This document shows positions 7,407 through 15,900 of a DNA stretch of 51,226 nt, one piece after another (the stretch's first letter is position 1; each line of letters starts with the position of its first letter). A program made the position numbers and the translations under genes. Location of the stretch: assembly GCF_027307225.1 (NCBI RefSeq), contig NZ_DAHUXJ010000126.1:1-51226 (forward strand), given 5' to 3'. The stretch comes from Bradyrhizobium sp. GTDB lineage: Bacteria; Pseudomonadota; Alphaproteobacteria; Rhizobiales; Xanthobacteraceae. Below the pieces are notes generated by a model. That model saw only the letters and a program-made list of their open reading frames with translations. It did no database searches and had not been told where the DNA came from.

Positions 7407-9023
7407 TTAGTTTGCGATTGCAGAGCTCGACTGCTCCAAGATGAAACGGGCTGCTCGTTCGCCAATCATCATCGTCGGTGCATTCGTGTTCCCGGAAACC
7501 AGACGCGGCATGATTGACGCGTCCGCAACGCGAAGTCCCTGGACCCCGTGCACTCGCAAATCCTCCGAGACAACCGCCATCGGATCGCTGGATGCGCCCA
7601 TCTTCGCAGTGCCGGACGGATGAAACACGGTTTTGGAGATCGAACGCACATATTCGCCAAGCGCGTCCATGTCTTTCTCGATCCCGGGTTTTGGCAGAAC
7701 GCGACGCTTCACCAAGCGGGCCAGCGACGGCGCTTCCGAAATTCGAAGCGCGATCTGGACGCCCCGCACGAGTGTATCGACGTCAGCCTGTTCGGCAAGC
7801 GAGTTGGCGATGAACAATGCGGTGTCGGCCGGATTCGAAGAGCGCAATCGGACGGACCCGCGCGACTGCGGTCGCAAGACGCAGGGGTTGATTGAGATGC
7901 CGTGGCCTGCATCCGCCAACCGATCGGCAAAGCCAGTGAAGATCGGCAGCACATGGAACTGAACATCCGGTTCGCCGGTTCTCGCCGTATCGACGAAGCC
8001 ACCGGCCTCCACGACCGTTGATGTCAACAGACCGGTCCTGGTCAGAACGTACTGCATCATGTGTGAAACGGCCCTGAGCCCCTTGTCTTCGCCGAACATC
8101 GAGATCGGATCCCTGGTCTCGCACTGAACAGTTGCCTCGAGATGATCCTGGTAGTTCTCGCCGACCCCCGGCAGATCGACGACACAATCAATGCCGTGGT
8201 CGCGCAGATGGGCTGCCGGCCCAATGCCCGAAAGTTGCAGAATTTTCGGCGTTGCCAGCGCACCAGCGGTCAGGATCACCTCGCGCCGCGCGTTCACGGT
8301 CGATCCATCCTCAAGCCGCACGCCGGTCGCTCGCTTGCCCTCAAAGAGGATCTTGTGAACGCGGCTTCCCGTTCTGACCGTTAGATTGTCACGGCGCTCG
8401 GCTTGCCGAAGAAAAGCCCCGGCTGAGCTGCGTCGGCGCCCGCTACGGGTCGTCGTCTGATAGAACCCAACGCCCTCCTGCCGTCGCCCGTTAAAATCCT
8501 CGTTGTACGGAATGCCGGTCTCCTGGGCGGCGCGGATGAACGCCCAACACAACGGATGACCGAAGGCTCGGTCCGAAACCGTGAGTTCGCCACTGACACC
8601 GTGATATTCGCCGGAAAGCCGCTGATTGTTTTCGAGATCGCGAAAGACCGGAAGAACCTTGTCGTAGCTCCAATTGCGACAGCCGAGCTGTGCCCAGGTG
8701 TCGTAATCCTGCCGAGAACCGCGAATGTAGACCATCGCGTTCACGGAACTGCCGCCGCCGAGCACGTGGCCCTGCGGCACGATCGACGACCGGCCGTTCA
8801 AGCCTTTCTCCGGCTCCGAAGCGTAGAACACCGCGTCGCGGCCCTTTTCGAGAACCTTGAAGAAGGTCGCTGGAATGTGGATGTATTTGTCCGTGTCGCG
8901 TCGTCCACTTTCGATCAGCAATACGCGGTTTCTCGAATCCTCCGACAGACGCGAGGCGACGATGCATCCGGCCGAGCCGCCGCCTGCGATGATATAGTCG
9001 TACTCTTGCATGTCACACCCCAA
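7407..9023 (-). CDS. GMC family FAD-dependent oxidoreductase
   Basis: A 538-residue flavoprotein of the glucose-methanol-choline family, which oxidises alcohol groups of small molecules. The N terminus has the FAD-binding YIIAGGGSAGCIVASRLSE, followed by HVLGGGSSVNAMVYIRG (GMC signature 1) and GALATPKILQLSGIGP (signature 2). Near the C terminus are FHPSGTAKMG with the catalytic His and SGNTNAPTMMIGE with the paired Asn. Residue 5 (ATG at 9011) is an alternative start. It is the last gene of the minus-strand operon that begins with the binding protein at 15546, so its substrate is probably what that transporter imports, or a product of it. No signal peptide; cytoplasmic. Confidence 0.9.
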   Translation of the reverse strand: MGCDMQEYDYIIAGGGSAGCIVASRLSEDSRNRVLLIESGRRDTDKYIHIPATFFKVLEKGRDAVFYASEPEKGLNGRSSIVPQGHVLGGGSSVNAMVYIRGSRQDYDTWAQLGCRNWSYDKVLPVFRDLENNQRLSGEYHGVSGELTVSDRAFGHPLCWAFIRAAQETGIPYNEDFNGRRQEGVGFYQTTTRSGRRRSSAGAFLRQAERRDNLTVRTGSRVHKILFEGKRATGVRLEDGSTVNARREVILTAGALATPKILQLSGIGPAAHLRDHGIDCVVDLPGVGENYQDHLEATVQCETRDPISMFGEDKGLRAVSHMMQYVLTRTGLLTSTVVEAGGFVDTARTGEPDVQFHVLPIFTGFADRLADAGHGISINPCVLRPQSRGSVRLRSSNPADTALFIANSLAEQADVDTLVRGVQIALRISEAPSLARLVKRRVLPKPGIEKDMDALGEYVRSISKTVFHPSGTAKMGASSDPMAVVSEDLRVHGVQGLRVADASIMPRLVSGNTNAPTMMIGERAARFILEQSSSAIAN

Positions 9024-9039
9024 AGCGCTCGCCTGGGCC

Positions 9040-9162
9040 TTATGGTTTTAGCGCCGCCTCGACGACGAGCCTGGAATCGGTGAACTGCTCAAAGCGCACG
9101 ACCCGGCCATCGTCCATGGCGCCACCATCGACCAGTCGCTCTCGCGCTCTGGTGCCCGGCAT
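9040..9162 (-). pseudogene. NTF2/SnoaL-like C-terminal fragment
   Basis: An open frame of 40 residues starts with ATG two bases after the MoaF stop codon and ends GRVVRFEQFTDSRLVVEAAL. That end resembles the last strand and helix of SnoaL/NTF2-like proteins, whose usual length is 120-140 residues. Only the C-terminal third is present, so this is most likely the remnant of a gene that once lay between moaF and the GMC gene. A functional mini-protein cannot be ruled out. The family assignment rests on one motif recognised by eye. Confidence 0.4.
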
Positions 9163-9164
9163 GG

Positions 9165-9965
9165 TCAAATGGGCTCTGTTCCCTTGTCGTAAATCATTCT
9201 GGATTTCATCCGGATGAACGCGCCGGCGGGCTTGTTTTCGATTCGACCGTCGCTGGTGACGCCAAGAAACTTCCCGGTCGAGCGCATGGCGTCCCAATTG
9301 TAGAAAAAGATGGAAGCGACGGGGATGATGAACTCGCGAAAGCCGAACACATATTGGTTCTGGTCGAATTTGTAGGCCGTCGTCAGGTCGACGTCGCCAT
9401 GGCCACGCTGCACGCCGACGAGATTCTGCCAGGCATAGCGCTGCGAGTTCAAATAGACGTGCTCGTAAATATGTTGCGGGCTGTACTCGTAATGCGCGGT
9501 ACGCCCGATCAGATCCCTGGTTGGCGCAGGCTCGACGCCTGAAGGGGGCGTAGCGGAAACGCCGAGGACACCGGGCGTATAGACCTGCATCACCCGCGGC
9601 TCGCCCAACGCTTCATCCGCGGGCCGCACCCGCTCGCGCACCGACAACACGCGGCGGGTCTTGACGTTGACGATGAAGGCTTCGTCCTCGTCCGGCCTGG
9701 CTGCGAACGTCATGTTGATGAAGAATGCGTCCGCGGCCACATTAACTGCCTCGTACCAATCTCTTCCGCCGGCGCCGCCTTCGGTCCATGCGACCCTGTT
9801 TGACGAGACGAATTTCAGCCGCACCGCGCGCGCGTTGCTCAGCGTGATGTCCAGTGTCTCTCCGGAAAGCGTATCCGTGGCCGGCAGCCGGTTGGCGGCA
9901 ATGCCGGCGGCGAAGTCTTCGAAATTCTTCCAGTCGGCAGGCCTGCTCGCTTGTTCCTGTTTCAT
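9165..9965 (-). CDS. MoaF-like protein
   Basis: A 266-residue soluble protein without signal peptide. The C-terminal half, with DLIGRTAHYEYSPQHIYEHV, YAWQNLVGVQRGHGDVD and FFYNWDAMRSTGKFLG, matches the MoaF family, and the N-terminal half has the matching MoaF_N-like beta-barrel pattern. MoaF was named from an enterobacterial operon connected with tyramine oxidase and molybdenum cofactor, but its biochemical role is not established. The fold is lipocalin-like, so binding a small molecule is plausible. Here it sits in a transport/oxidation operon with no cofactor-synthesis genes. It starts 13 bases after the SDR stop, which points to co-transcription. Confidence 0.75.
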   Translation of the reverse strand: MKQEQASRPADWKNFEDFAAGIAANRLPATDTLSGETLDITLSNARAVRLKFVSSNRVAWTEGGAGGRDWYEAVNVAADAFFINMTFAARPDEDEAFIVNVKTRRVLSVRERVRPADEALGEPRVMQVYTPGVLGVSATPPSGVEPAPTRDLIGRTAHYEYSPQHIYEHVYLNSQRYAWQNLVGVQRGHGDVDLTTAYKFDQNQYVFGFREFIIPVASIFFYNWDAMRSTGKFLGVTSDGRIENKPAGAFIRMKSRMIYDKGTEPI

Positions 9966-9978
9966 CTCGCGCTCCTGT

Positions 9979-10767
9979 TCACTCGACGAAGGCCAGCGTC
10001 GGAAGATCGACGACGGTCGCGCCGCCGTCCACGGTCACGATCGATCCGTTCATTGCGGTTGCTTCATCCGAGGCCAGAAAGCAAATGACGTTGGAAACCT
10101 CGTCCGGCGTTGCCGGCCGGCCAAGCGGCACGTCCTTGCTCACCAATCGATAGGCCTCTTCAACCGAGGACAGCCGGCGCTTCTCGACAAGGACCTGCAT
10201 TTGTTCGTCGGCCATCGCCGTCGTCACCCAGCCCGGACAAACCACGTTGGTCCGTACGCCCTTGCGGCCATAGTCGCGCGCCAGCGACTTGCCGAGCCCG
10301 ACACAGGCATGTTTCATCGTGACGTAGCCGGCGGCCTCGGGACCGGCGGCCAGACCCGCAATCGAAGCGACGATGACGATTGTGCCCTTTCGCTCGATCA
10401 GATCGGGAAGCGTCTCGCGTGCGCAAACAAATGCCGTGTCGAGATTGAGACGTGTCGATTCCGCCCAGGTCTCGTCTGTCATTGAAATCGTCGGGCCCAC
10501 GCCATGGCCGCCGGCGTTGGCGATCAGTATGTCCAGCTTGCCAAACTTGTCGTGGATTTCCGCCAATGCCGTGCGCACGGCTTCGCCGTTGGCGGCATCG
10601 CTCGGCAGGACAAGACAGCCGGTTTCATCGGCCAGCGCGCGCAATGGCTCCCGCCGCCGGCCCATGACGGCCACCCGTGCCCCCTCGGAAGTGAGGCGCC
10701 GCGCCACCGCCGCGCCGATTCCGGTGCCACCCCCCGTGATCAAGGCGGTTCGTCCTGCAAATCTCAT
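9979..10767 (-). CDS. SDR family oxidoreductase (operon member)
   Basis: A classical short-chain dehydrogenase of 262 residues, NAD(P)-dependent, acting on alcohols or ketones in the cytoplasm. The cofactor motif is TGGGTGIG near residue 11, the structural NAG is in LIANAGG, the catalytic serine lies in VASIAG, and the catalytic pair is YVTMK. The C-terminal region GRPATPDEVSNVICFLASDEA is typical. It begins 33 bases after livM and ends 13 bases before moaF, inside the same minus-strand operon. It probably oxidises or reduces an intermediate made from the imported compound, upstream or downstream of the GMC enzyme. The exact substrate is unknown. Confidence 0.9.
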   Translation of the reverse strand: MRFAGRTALITGGGTGIGAAVARRLTSEGARVAVMGRRREPLRALADETGCLVLPSDAANGEAVRTALAEIHDKFGKLDILIANAGGHGVGPTISMTDETWAESTRLNLDTAFVCARETLPDLIERKGTIVIVASIAGLAAGPEAAGYVTMKHACVGLGKSLARDYGRKGVRTNVVCPGWVTTAMADEQMQVLVEKRRLSSVEEAYRLVSKDVPLGRPATPDEVSNVICFLASDEATAMNGSIVTVDGGATVVDLPTLAFVE

Positions 10768-10800
10768 CGTCTTCCCTCCAACATCAGAAGGTTCGGCTCG

Positions 10801-11820
10801 CTACGATCCACGCGGGGGCCTGTGGGAGACAGGGATCAAATCGCCCGGAACAACGCGGCGCAAAAGGCCCCAAATCCCGCGTGGTTCGATCAGGACCATC
10901 GCGATGGACACCCCGCCCAACACGATAAAGTGCCAGACACCCCAGCTTTGCAGATATTCGCGGATCAGAAAGAACACGAATGTGCCGATAACCGGACCTT
11001 CGAAGCTGCCGACGCCTCCGATGACAACGATGAAGATGATATAAACCGTCCAGTCGATGATGCTGAATGAAGCGGCAGGCGCAATCCGCAACTTCTGCAG
11101 CGTGATCAGCGCGCCGGCAAGACCGAGGAAGGGTGCGGCCCACAAGAAGCAGATGACACGTGCGCGAAACAGATTGACGCCGACCGCCCCCGCCGCCTCT
11201 TCATTGTCGCGCATGGCCGTCAGGCCGATGCCGGTGGCCGAGCGCATCAGGAAATAAGTTGCGGCCATGGCGGTAACCGCCAGGATGAGCGCCATCCAAT
11301 AGATGGTCGTAAATCGCTCTGCAATGTTGCCGCCGAATTCGCGCACGACCGAGACCGGCAGGCTGATGCCGAGACCGGCGCCAAAAGCGTCGATCTTGCC
11401 GGCGCCCAGCATCATCACCTCGGCGAGTACCCATGTTCCGACCGCCAAATAAGCGGCGCGGAGACGGAAGACGACGATCATCGCGGGCAGCGCGAAAACA
11501 AGCGTGGTCAATCCAGCGAGCAGGATCGCGGCATAGGGGCCTACATCCGTGAACACTGCGAAGGCATAGAAGGCGTAGCAGCCGATGCCGACGAAACCAT
11601 GCTGGCCGATGGTGACGATGTCGGCATAACCGGCCAACAGGTTCCACATCACGGCGAGAACCAGCAGGCACAGGAGTTCCGTGATGACCTGCAAGTCGGC
11701 CAGATCGAAAATCCACGGTGCGGCAACCAGCATCGCGGCCAACAGCACCAGAACTCCTCGGCCGATCAGGACCAGCAGCCTCTTATCGAACTGAAAAGTC
11801 ACGTTTCGCACACCGGTCAT
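10801..11820 (-). CDS. Branched-chain-type ABC transporter permease, LivM
   Basis: A 339-residue inner-membrane permease with about ten hydrophobic segments. Family landmarks are WNLLAGYADIVTIGQHGFVGIGCYAF, RLRAAYLAVGTWVLAEV, GLTAMRDNEEAAGAVGVNLFRARV and the late IIFIVVIGGVGSFEGPVIGTFVFF loop, which contacts the ATPases. With LivH it forms the channel of a HAAT-family importer. Its ATG overlaps by four bases (ATGA) with a second, relic stop codon of livH created by an 18-bp tandem duplication at 11817-11852. The cargo is probably an organic acid or aromatic rather than an amino acid, given the enzyme genes in the operon; this is an inference. Confidence 0.92.
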   Translation of the reverse strand: MTGVRNVTFQFDKRLLVLIGRGVLVLLAAMLVAAPWIFDLADLQVITELLCLLVLAVMWNLLAGYADIVTIGQHGFVGIGCYAFYAFAVFTDVGPYAAILLAGLTTLVFALPAMIVVFRLRAAYLAVGTWVLAEVMMLGAGKIDAFGAGLGISLPVSVVREFGGNIAERFTTIYWMALILAVTAMAATYFLMRSATGIGLTAMRDNEEAAGAVGVNLFRARVICFLWAAPFLGLAGALITLQKLRIAPAASFSIIDWTVYIIFIVVIGGVGSFEGPVIGTFVFFLIREYLQSWGVWHFIVLGGVSIAMVLIEPRGIWGLLRRVVPGDLIPVSHRPPRGS

Positions 11821-11852
11821 TTAGGAAACAGGCCTTATTTCGGAAACAGGCC
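11817..11852 (-). repeat. 18-bp tandem duplication at the livH/livM junction
   Basis: On the minus strand two 18-base units follow each other: GGCCTGTTTCCGAAATAA then GGCCTGTTTCCTAAATGA. Both are in the livH frame and both read GLFPK-stop. The first unit now ends livH; the second ends in TGA overlapping the livM ATG. Confidence 0.9.
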
Positions 11853-12698
11853 CTGCGGCCGGATCAGGAAAACGGCGAGAAACACCAGGTGACCGGCGAG
11901 CAGTTGCCAGCCGGCATCGACCTGCGCACCGAGGCTCTGGGCGATGCCCACGATGATGCCGCCCGCCAGTGTGCCCCACAAGCTGCCGAGACCGCCGAGC
12001 ACCACCGCCTCGAAGGCGACGAGCAGGCGGCTGGGCCCGGACGTCGGATCGAAATTCGTCCACACGGACATGAAGCCGGCACTGAGCGCGACCGTGACGC
12101 CGACGATGCCCATCGCGACGGCATAGATGTGCGCCGACCGCAGGCCAACCAGATTGGCGCTGGCGACGTCGTCGGAAACTGCGCGGATACGGGCGCCGAG
12201 TCGCGTCCGATAGAGCAGCAGGTCGAGGGCAAAGACGAGAGCGACGGCGAACACAAAGATCGCAAGAGGCAACATGCCGATGTTGATGCCACCGGCCAAC
12301 TGGATGGTCTCGGTTTCGATGCCGCCACCCTGAATGAGGCGCGTATCGGCGCCATAAATGCCCTGCAGCGCGTTCTGGATGATCACCGAAAGGCCGAACG
12401 TCACCAGCACGATCGACAGCACGCCCTGGCCGAGCACGCGCTGGAGCAGCAGCCTTTGCAACAGGTAACCGCCGACAAAGGCGACCGGCACGACGATGGC
12501 CGTGGCGACGAGCAGTGGCACGCCTAGCCTGGTCGTCAGCGTCAGCAAGAGGAATGAAACCAACACGATCAAATCGCCATGTGCGATGTTGACGAAGCGC
12601 ATGATTCCGACCGACAAAGACAGGCCGATGGCGAACATCGCATAGAGTCCCCCGAGCAAGATGCCCTGGATGATCTGGTTTGCCCAAGCGCCGGCCAC
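11835..12698 (-). CDS. Branched-chain-type ABC transporter permease, LivH
   Basis: A 287-residue inner-membrane permease, the LivH half of the channel. Landmarks are IIQGILLGGLYAMFAIGLSLS at the N terminus, MRFVNIAHGDLIVL, LLVTFGLSVIIQNALQGIYG (as VLVTFGLSVII), and LLVAFEAVVLGGLGSLWGTLAGG, the ATPase-contact loop. The gene starts 6 bases after livF ends. It ends at 11835, one 18-bp repeat unit earlier than its presumed ancestral stop, because the GLFPK-stop ending is duplicated. Length matches its paralogue at 32913-33782 almost exactly (287 versus 289 residues). Confidence 0.92.
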   Translation of the reverse strand: MAGAWANQIIQGILLGGLYAMFAIGLSLSVGIMRFVNIAHGDLIVLVSFLLLTLTTRLGVPLLVATAIVVPVAFVGGYLLQRLLLQRVLGQGVLSIVLVTFGLSVIIQNALQGIYGADTRLIQGGGIETETIQLAGGINIGMLPLAIFVFAVALVFALDLLLYRTRLGARIRAVSDDVASANLVGLRSAHIYAVAMGIVGVTVALSAGFMSVWTNFDPTSGPSRLLVAFEAVVLGGLGSLWGTLAGGIIVGIAQSLGAQVDAGWQLLAGHLVFLAVFLIRPQGLFPK

Positions 12699-12704
12699 GA
12701 TTCC

Positions 12705-13430
12705 TCACAATCCGAAATAATGCTGCATGACGACCTCACGGCTGGTCGCACTCGGCCGGCTGGCAAGCGTGACCTTGCCCTCCAGAAGGCAATAGAAACG
12801 GTCGGCCACGGCGAGCGAGCGCGTGATGTCTTGTTCGACGACCAGAATGCCGATGCCGCGCGCCTTGATCGCCGGAATGAGCTTGTACAGGGAATCGATG
12901 ACGACAGGCGCAAGGCCGAGACTGATTTCGTCGCACAGGAGCAACCGTGGATTGGCGAGCAGCGCGCGACCGAGCGCCACCATCTGTTGCTGACCGCCGG
13001 ACAGCTCCCTTGCCTTCTGTCGGCATCGCTCTTTGAGAATGGGGAAGAAGCCGAACACATCCTCGATGCCGATTTCTCCCTGCCTTCCCACCTCCCAACC
13101 GATATGTAGATTTTCTTCGACCGAGAGCGAAGGAAACAACCGGCGTCCTTCGGGCACGAGCGCGATACCTTTGGCGACGATCTCGGCCGTGCCTTGACCG
13201 GCAAGATCTTCGCCGCAATAGCTGATGACGCCTTCGATGCGGTCGGCTTGGCCAATGATCGCCTTCAGCAACGACGATTTTCCGGCACCATTGGCCCCGA
13301 TGATCGACACGACCTCGCCGGCCCGGACGGAGAGATCGACCGCATCGACCGCGCGGAACTGACCGTAGAACACGGAGAGCTGCCGAACTGCCAGCAAGGG
13401 AGAAGTATCACTGGCCGCTGTCACCGGCAT
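12705..13430 (-). CDS. ABC transporter ATP-binding protein, LivF
   Basis: A 241-residue ATPase that drives the LivHM channel from the cytoplasmic side. The Walker A motif is GANGAGKSS, the signature is ELSGGQQQMVALGRALL, Walker B is LLLCDEISLGLAP, and a VVEQD switch follows. QLSVFYGQFRAVDAVDLSV at the start and the compact size are typical of LivF. It overlaps livG by 23 bases, so the two ATPases are translationally linked. It is highly similar in layout to its paralogue at 32208-32909. Confidence 0.93.
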   Translation of the reverse strand: MPVTAASDTSPLLAVRQLSVFYGQFRAVDAVDLSVRAGEVVSIIGANGAGKSSLLKAIIGQADRIEGVISYCGEDLAGQGTAEIVAKGIALVPEGRRLFPSLSVEENLHIGWEVGRQGEIGIEDVFGFFPILKERCRQKARELSGGQQQMVALGRALLANPRLLLCDEISLGLAPVVIDSLYKLIPAIKARGIGILVVEQDITRSLAVADRFYCLLEGKVTLASRPSATSREVVMQHYFGL

Positions 13431-14142
13431 TTCCCTCCGCGCCGAGATAAACCTCCTTCACACGCGCATCGGCCAAGACCTCGTCCGGCGTGCCGCTGGC
13501 GAAAATGTTGCCGCCATAGAGAACGACGAACCGGCCGGCGATGCGGCGCAGGGCGCGGATGACGTGCTCAATCCAGACCACCGTGGTTCCGCCGCTGTGC
13601 ACCTTGCGCACGATGTCCAGCAAGCCGTTGCATTCGGCATCGGTCAGGCCGCCGGCAAGCTCGTCGAGCAGCAAGAGCTTTGGCGTCAATGCAAGCGCCT
13701 TGGCGAGTTCCAGGCGCTTGAGATCGAGCAACGAGAGCCGGCCCGCCGGCATGTCCTGCCTGTGCCAAAGCCCGGTCTGCTCCAGCACCGCTTGCGCGCG
13801 GCCCTTGGCGCGCGCGACGGTATTGCCGGAACCATGCACGGCTGCCACCAGCACGTTCTCGTACACGGTCATCTGGTGGAAGGGTCTTGGAATCTGGAAG
13901 GTGCGGCCGATGCCGACCCGACAACGATGCCAGGAGGTCATTCGGGTGATGTCGCGCCCGGCATAAACGATGCGACCGCTGTTCGGGGCCAAATTGCCGC
14001 CGATCAGATTGAACAGCGTGCTTTTTCCCGCGCCGTTGGGACCGATGATGCCGAGAATCTCGCCCTCAGCCACTGTGAGATCAAGGCCCTTTATGACATT
14101 GAGGCCGCCGAAATGGCGACCGAGCCCAACCAGCTCAAGCAA
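13408..14142 (-). CDS. ABC transporter ATP-binding protein, LivG
   Basis: A 244-residue ATPase. I place the start at the TTG at 14142 (reading LELVGLGRHFGG) because GAGAGAGG lies 6 bases upstream and the domain begins there, lining up with the start of the paralogue (MILDVAGLKKSFGS); the frame stays open to an ATG at 14256, but the added 38 residues look non-conserved. Walker A is GPNGAGKST, the signature region is LSLLDLKRLELAKAL, Walker B is LLLLDELAGGL, and WIEHV is the switch histidine. With LivF it forms the heterodimeric motor of the importer. It ends within livF. Confidence 0.9.
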   Translation of the reverse strand: MLELVGLGRHFGGLNVIKGLDLTVAEGEILGIIGPNGAGKSTLFNLIGGNLAPNSGRIVYAGRDITRMTSWHRCRVGIGRTFQIPRPFHQMTVYENVLVAAVHGSGNTVARAKGRAQAVLEQTGLWHRQDMPAGRLSLLDLKRLELAKALALTPKLLLLDELAGGLTDAECNGLLDIVRKVHSGGTTVVWIEHVIRALRRIAGRFVVLYGGNIFASGTPDEVLADARVKEVYLGAEGNAGDSGQ

Positions 14143-14271
14143 GATCGACCTCTCTCGTCGGCCCGACAATGCCGCGACGCGAAAATGTCGTCGCCGGCCG
14201 CTTTTGCGATATCGGCCGCCGCTGACACCAAAGTCAATGGCGGCCGAGCATTCCATGTGAGCCCACCGCCG

Positions 14272-15546
14272 TCAGTAGGTGACCAGTTCGGGCGCCGCGT
14301 TGGTCGGGATTTCCGGCGCCGTCGAGTTGTCGACGATGGACATCTCGAACAGGTATTTCTTGCCCTTGAACCACTGCCCGATGACAAGCGGCGTTTGCGC
14401 GCAATTCGGTAGCGGCCCGGTTCGGAAATCGATCGGACCGACGATCGACTTGTAGTTCGTCGCACGGATCGCGTCGCGAATGGATGCCGCCTTGTCGATG
14501 TTCTGGGTACGCTTGAGCACGTCGATGACGACCTCGAACAACGCATGACGGAAGCCGAGCGGCAGCGACCATTGTTTGTTGCTCGCCTTCTCCCACTGAT
14601 CGGCAAGATCCTGCGACGACACGCCGGTGAGACCGGATTTGAAGGGGTGGAATTTCGACCACCAAACCTCGGTAGTCAGGTGGTTTGCGCGCGCACCGAG
14701 CGGGTAGATCGCTTCGGGGAATTCGCAGGCTTTTCCGACGTAGACGACCTTCGGCTTATAACCCTGCTGCGCGGCACCGTTCCAGAAGGTGGTGAACTCC
14801 GGCGGCGGCAGCACGCCCTGGACGATGTCGACCTGCTCGGCCTTGAACTTCGTGATCTGGGCGTTGTAGTTGCTGGCCGGCATGTCGAAACGGCCCGGAT
14901 CGATCGACTTGTAGCCCTTCGATTGGAAAAAAGGCGGGAAGTCCCTCGATTGCGCAATGCCGTCGCCGTCGTTCGGCCACAGGCCGCCGACTGTCTTGTT
15001 GGTCGAAAGCCTGTTCCAATAGGGCACCAGCGAACTGGCCAATTGTTTTCCGCTGAAGAAGAAGTGGTAGGTCCAGTCGAAACCTTTTTTGGGGTCGCCC
15101 TTGCGTCCGAAGAAATATGGTTCCAGCGGCGCATCATTCGAAACGCAGGGAATACCGTTGAGCTCGCACTGGTCCGAGACAGGATTGACTGTCTCCGGTG
15201 TGGCATAGGTCGCGATGATATCGACCTTGTCACGCAGAATGAGTTCCTGCGCTACTTCGGCCGCGCGGTTGGGATTGGACTGGCTGTCCTTGACGACGAC
15301 CTCGAACGGGTGATCGGTGCCGTTGATCTTGATCGTGCCCCCGGTCGCCTTTTTGATCTGGGCGATGGTGAACGGCATTTGTTCTGTGAAGAAGGCGAGC
15401 GGCCCGGTCGACGGCTGCACCAGTCCAATCTTGATGGTTCTCGGCGCAGCAAAGGCCGGCCGTGCGACCGACGTGGCCATCACGCCGGTGGCCGCCAAGC
15501 CCTGGACGACGCTGCGGCGATTGATCGGTAACTTGCCCTTGTTCAT
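14272..15546 (-). CDS. ABC transporter substrate-binding protein (family 5/LivK type), Tat-exported
   Basis: A 424-residue periplasmic binding protein. The ATG at 15546 is preferred because GGAG lies upstream and a twin-arginine signal follows (NRRSVVQGLAATGV, cleavage near AFA|AP). The mature protein starts RTIKIGLVQPSTGPLAF and carries VVVKDSQSNPNRAAEVAQEL, a stretch nearly identical in the paralogue at 30154-31479. Export by Tat is unusual for LivK proteins, which mostly use Sec, but both copies here have RR signals. It is the first gene of the minus-strand operon, separated from livG by 129 bases, a common arrangement that lets the binding protein be made in excess. Confidence 0.9.
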   Translation of the reverse strand: MNKGKLPINRRSVVQGLAATGVMATSVARPAFAAPRTIKIGLVQPSTGPLAFFTEQMPFTIAQIKKATGGTIKINGTDHPFEVVVKDSQSNPNRAAEVAQELILRDKVDIIATYATPETVNPVSDQCELNGIPCVSNDAPLEPYFFGRKGDPKKGFDWTYHFFFSGKQLASSLVPYWNRLSTNKTVGGLWPNDGDGIAQSRDFPPFFQSKGYKSIDPGRFDMPASNYNAQITKFKAEQVDIVQGVLPPPEFTTFWNGAAQQGYKPKVVYVGKACEFPEAIYPLGARANHLTTEVWWSKFHPFKSGLTGVSSQDLADQWEKASNKQWSLPLGFRHALFEVVIDVLKRTQNIDKAASIRDAIRATNYKSIVGPIDFRTGPLPNCAQTPLVIGQWFKGKKYLFEMSIVDNSTAPEIPTNAAPELVTY

Positions 15547-15900
15547 CGCGTTTAGCTCCTCACCATGAGAGACATTCTTCTCTGGCTTCTCTGGCCAATC
15601 CGAGCGGCATGACGAGGCTTCGTCTCCGTAACCGGTCGAAGCACAATGCAAGCGGATGTCACGGCGGTCTCGCGCGCAGAAGGATTCTGCGACGCTCTTC
15701 TCGCCAAGGCGGATGCGGCCACGTTCAAGCCATTTTATCGCGCGAGACTAGCCGGTCGCCGTCCCGCACGTCTTGCCTGAAAGCGCATCCACCCTTTGAT
15801 CGAAAGCGAGGCGCTTGCCGGTGCTCTCATGATGCGCCGACCGGCCGAATGCCTGACAGTCCGGCGGTGGCGACCTTGGGTTTGGAAAACCGAGGTCCGA
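15547..15900. other. Spacer holding the promoter of the minus-strand liv operon
   Basis: About 350 bases lie between the binding-protein start and the 3' end of the AraC-type gene. It must contain the operon promoter. No coding remnant, strong palindrome or confident -35/-10 pair was seen. Confidence 0.4.
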
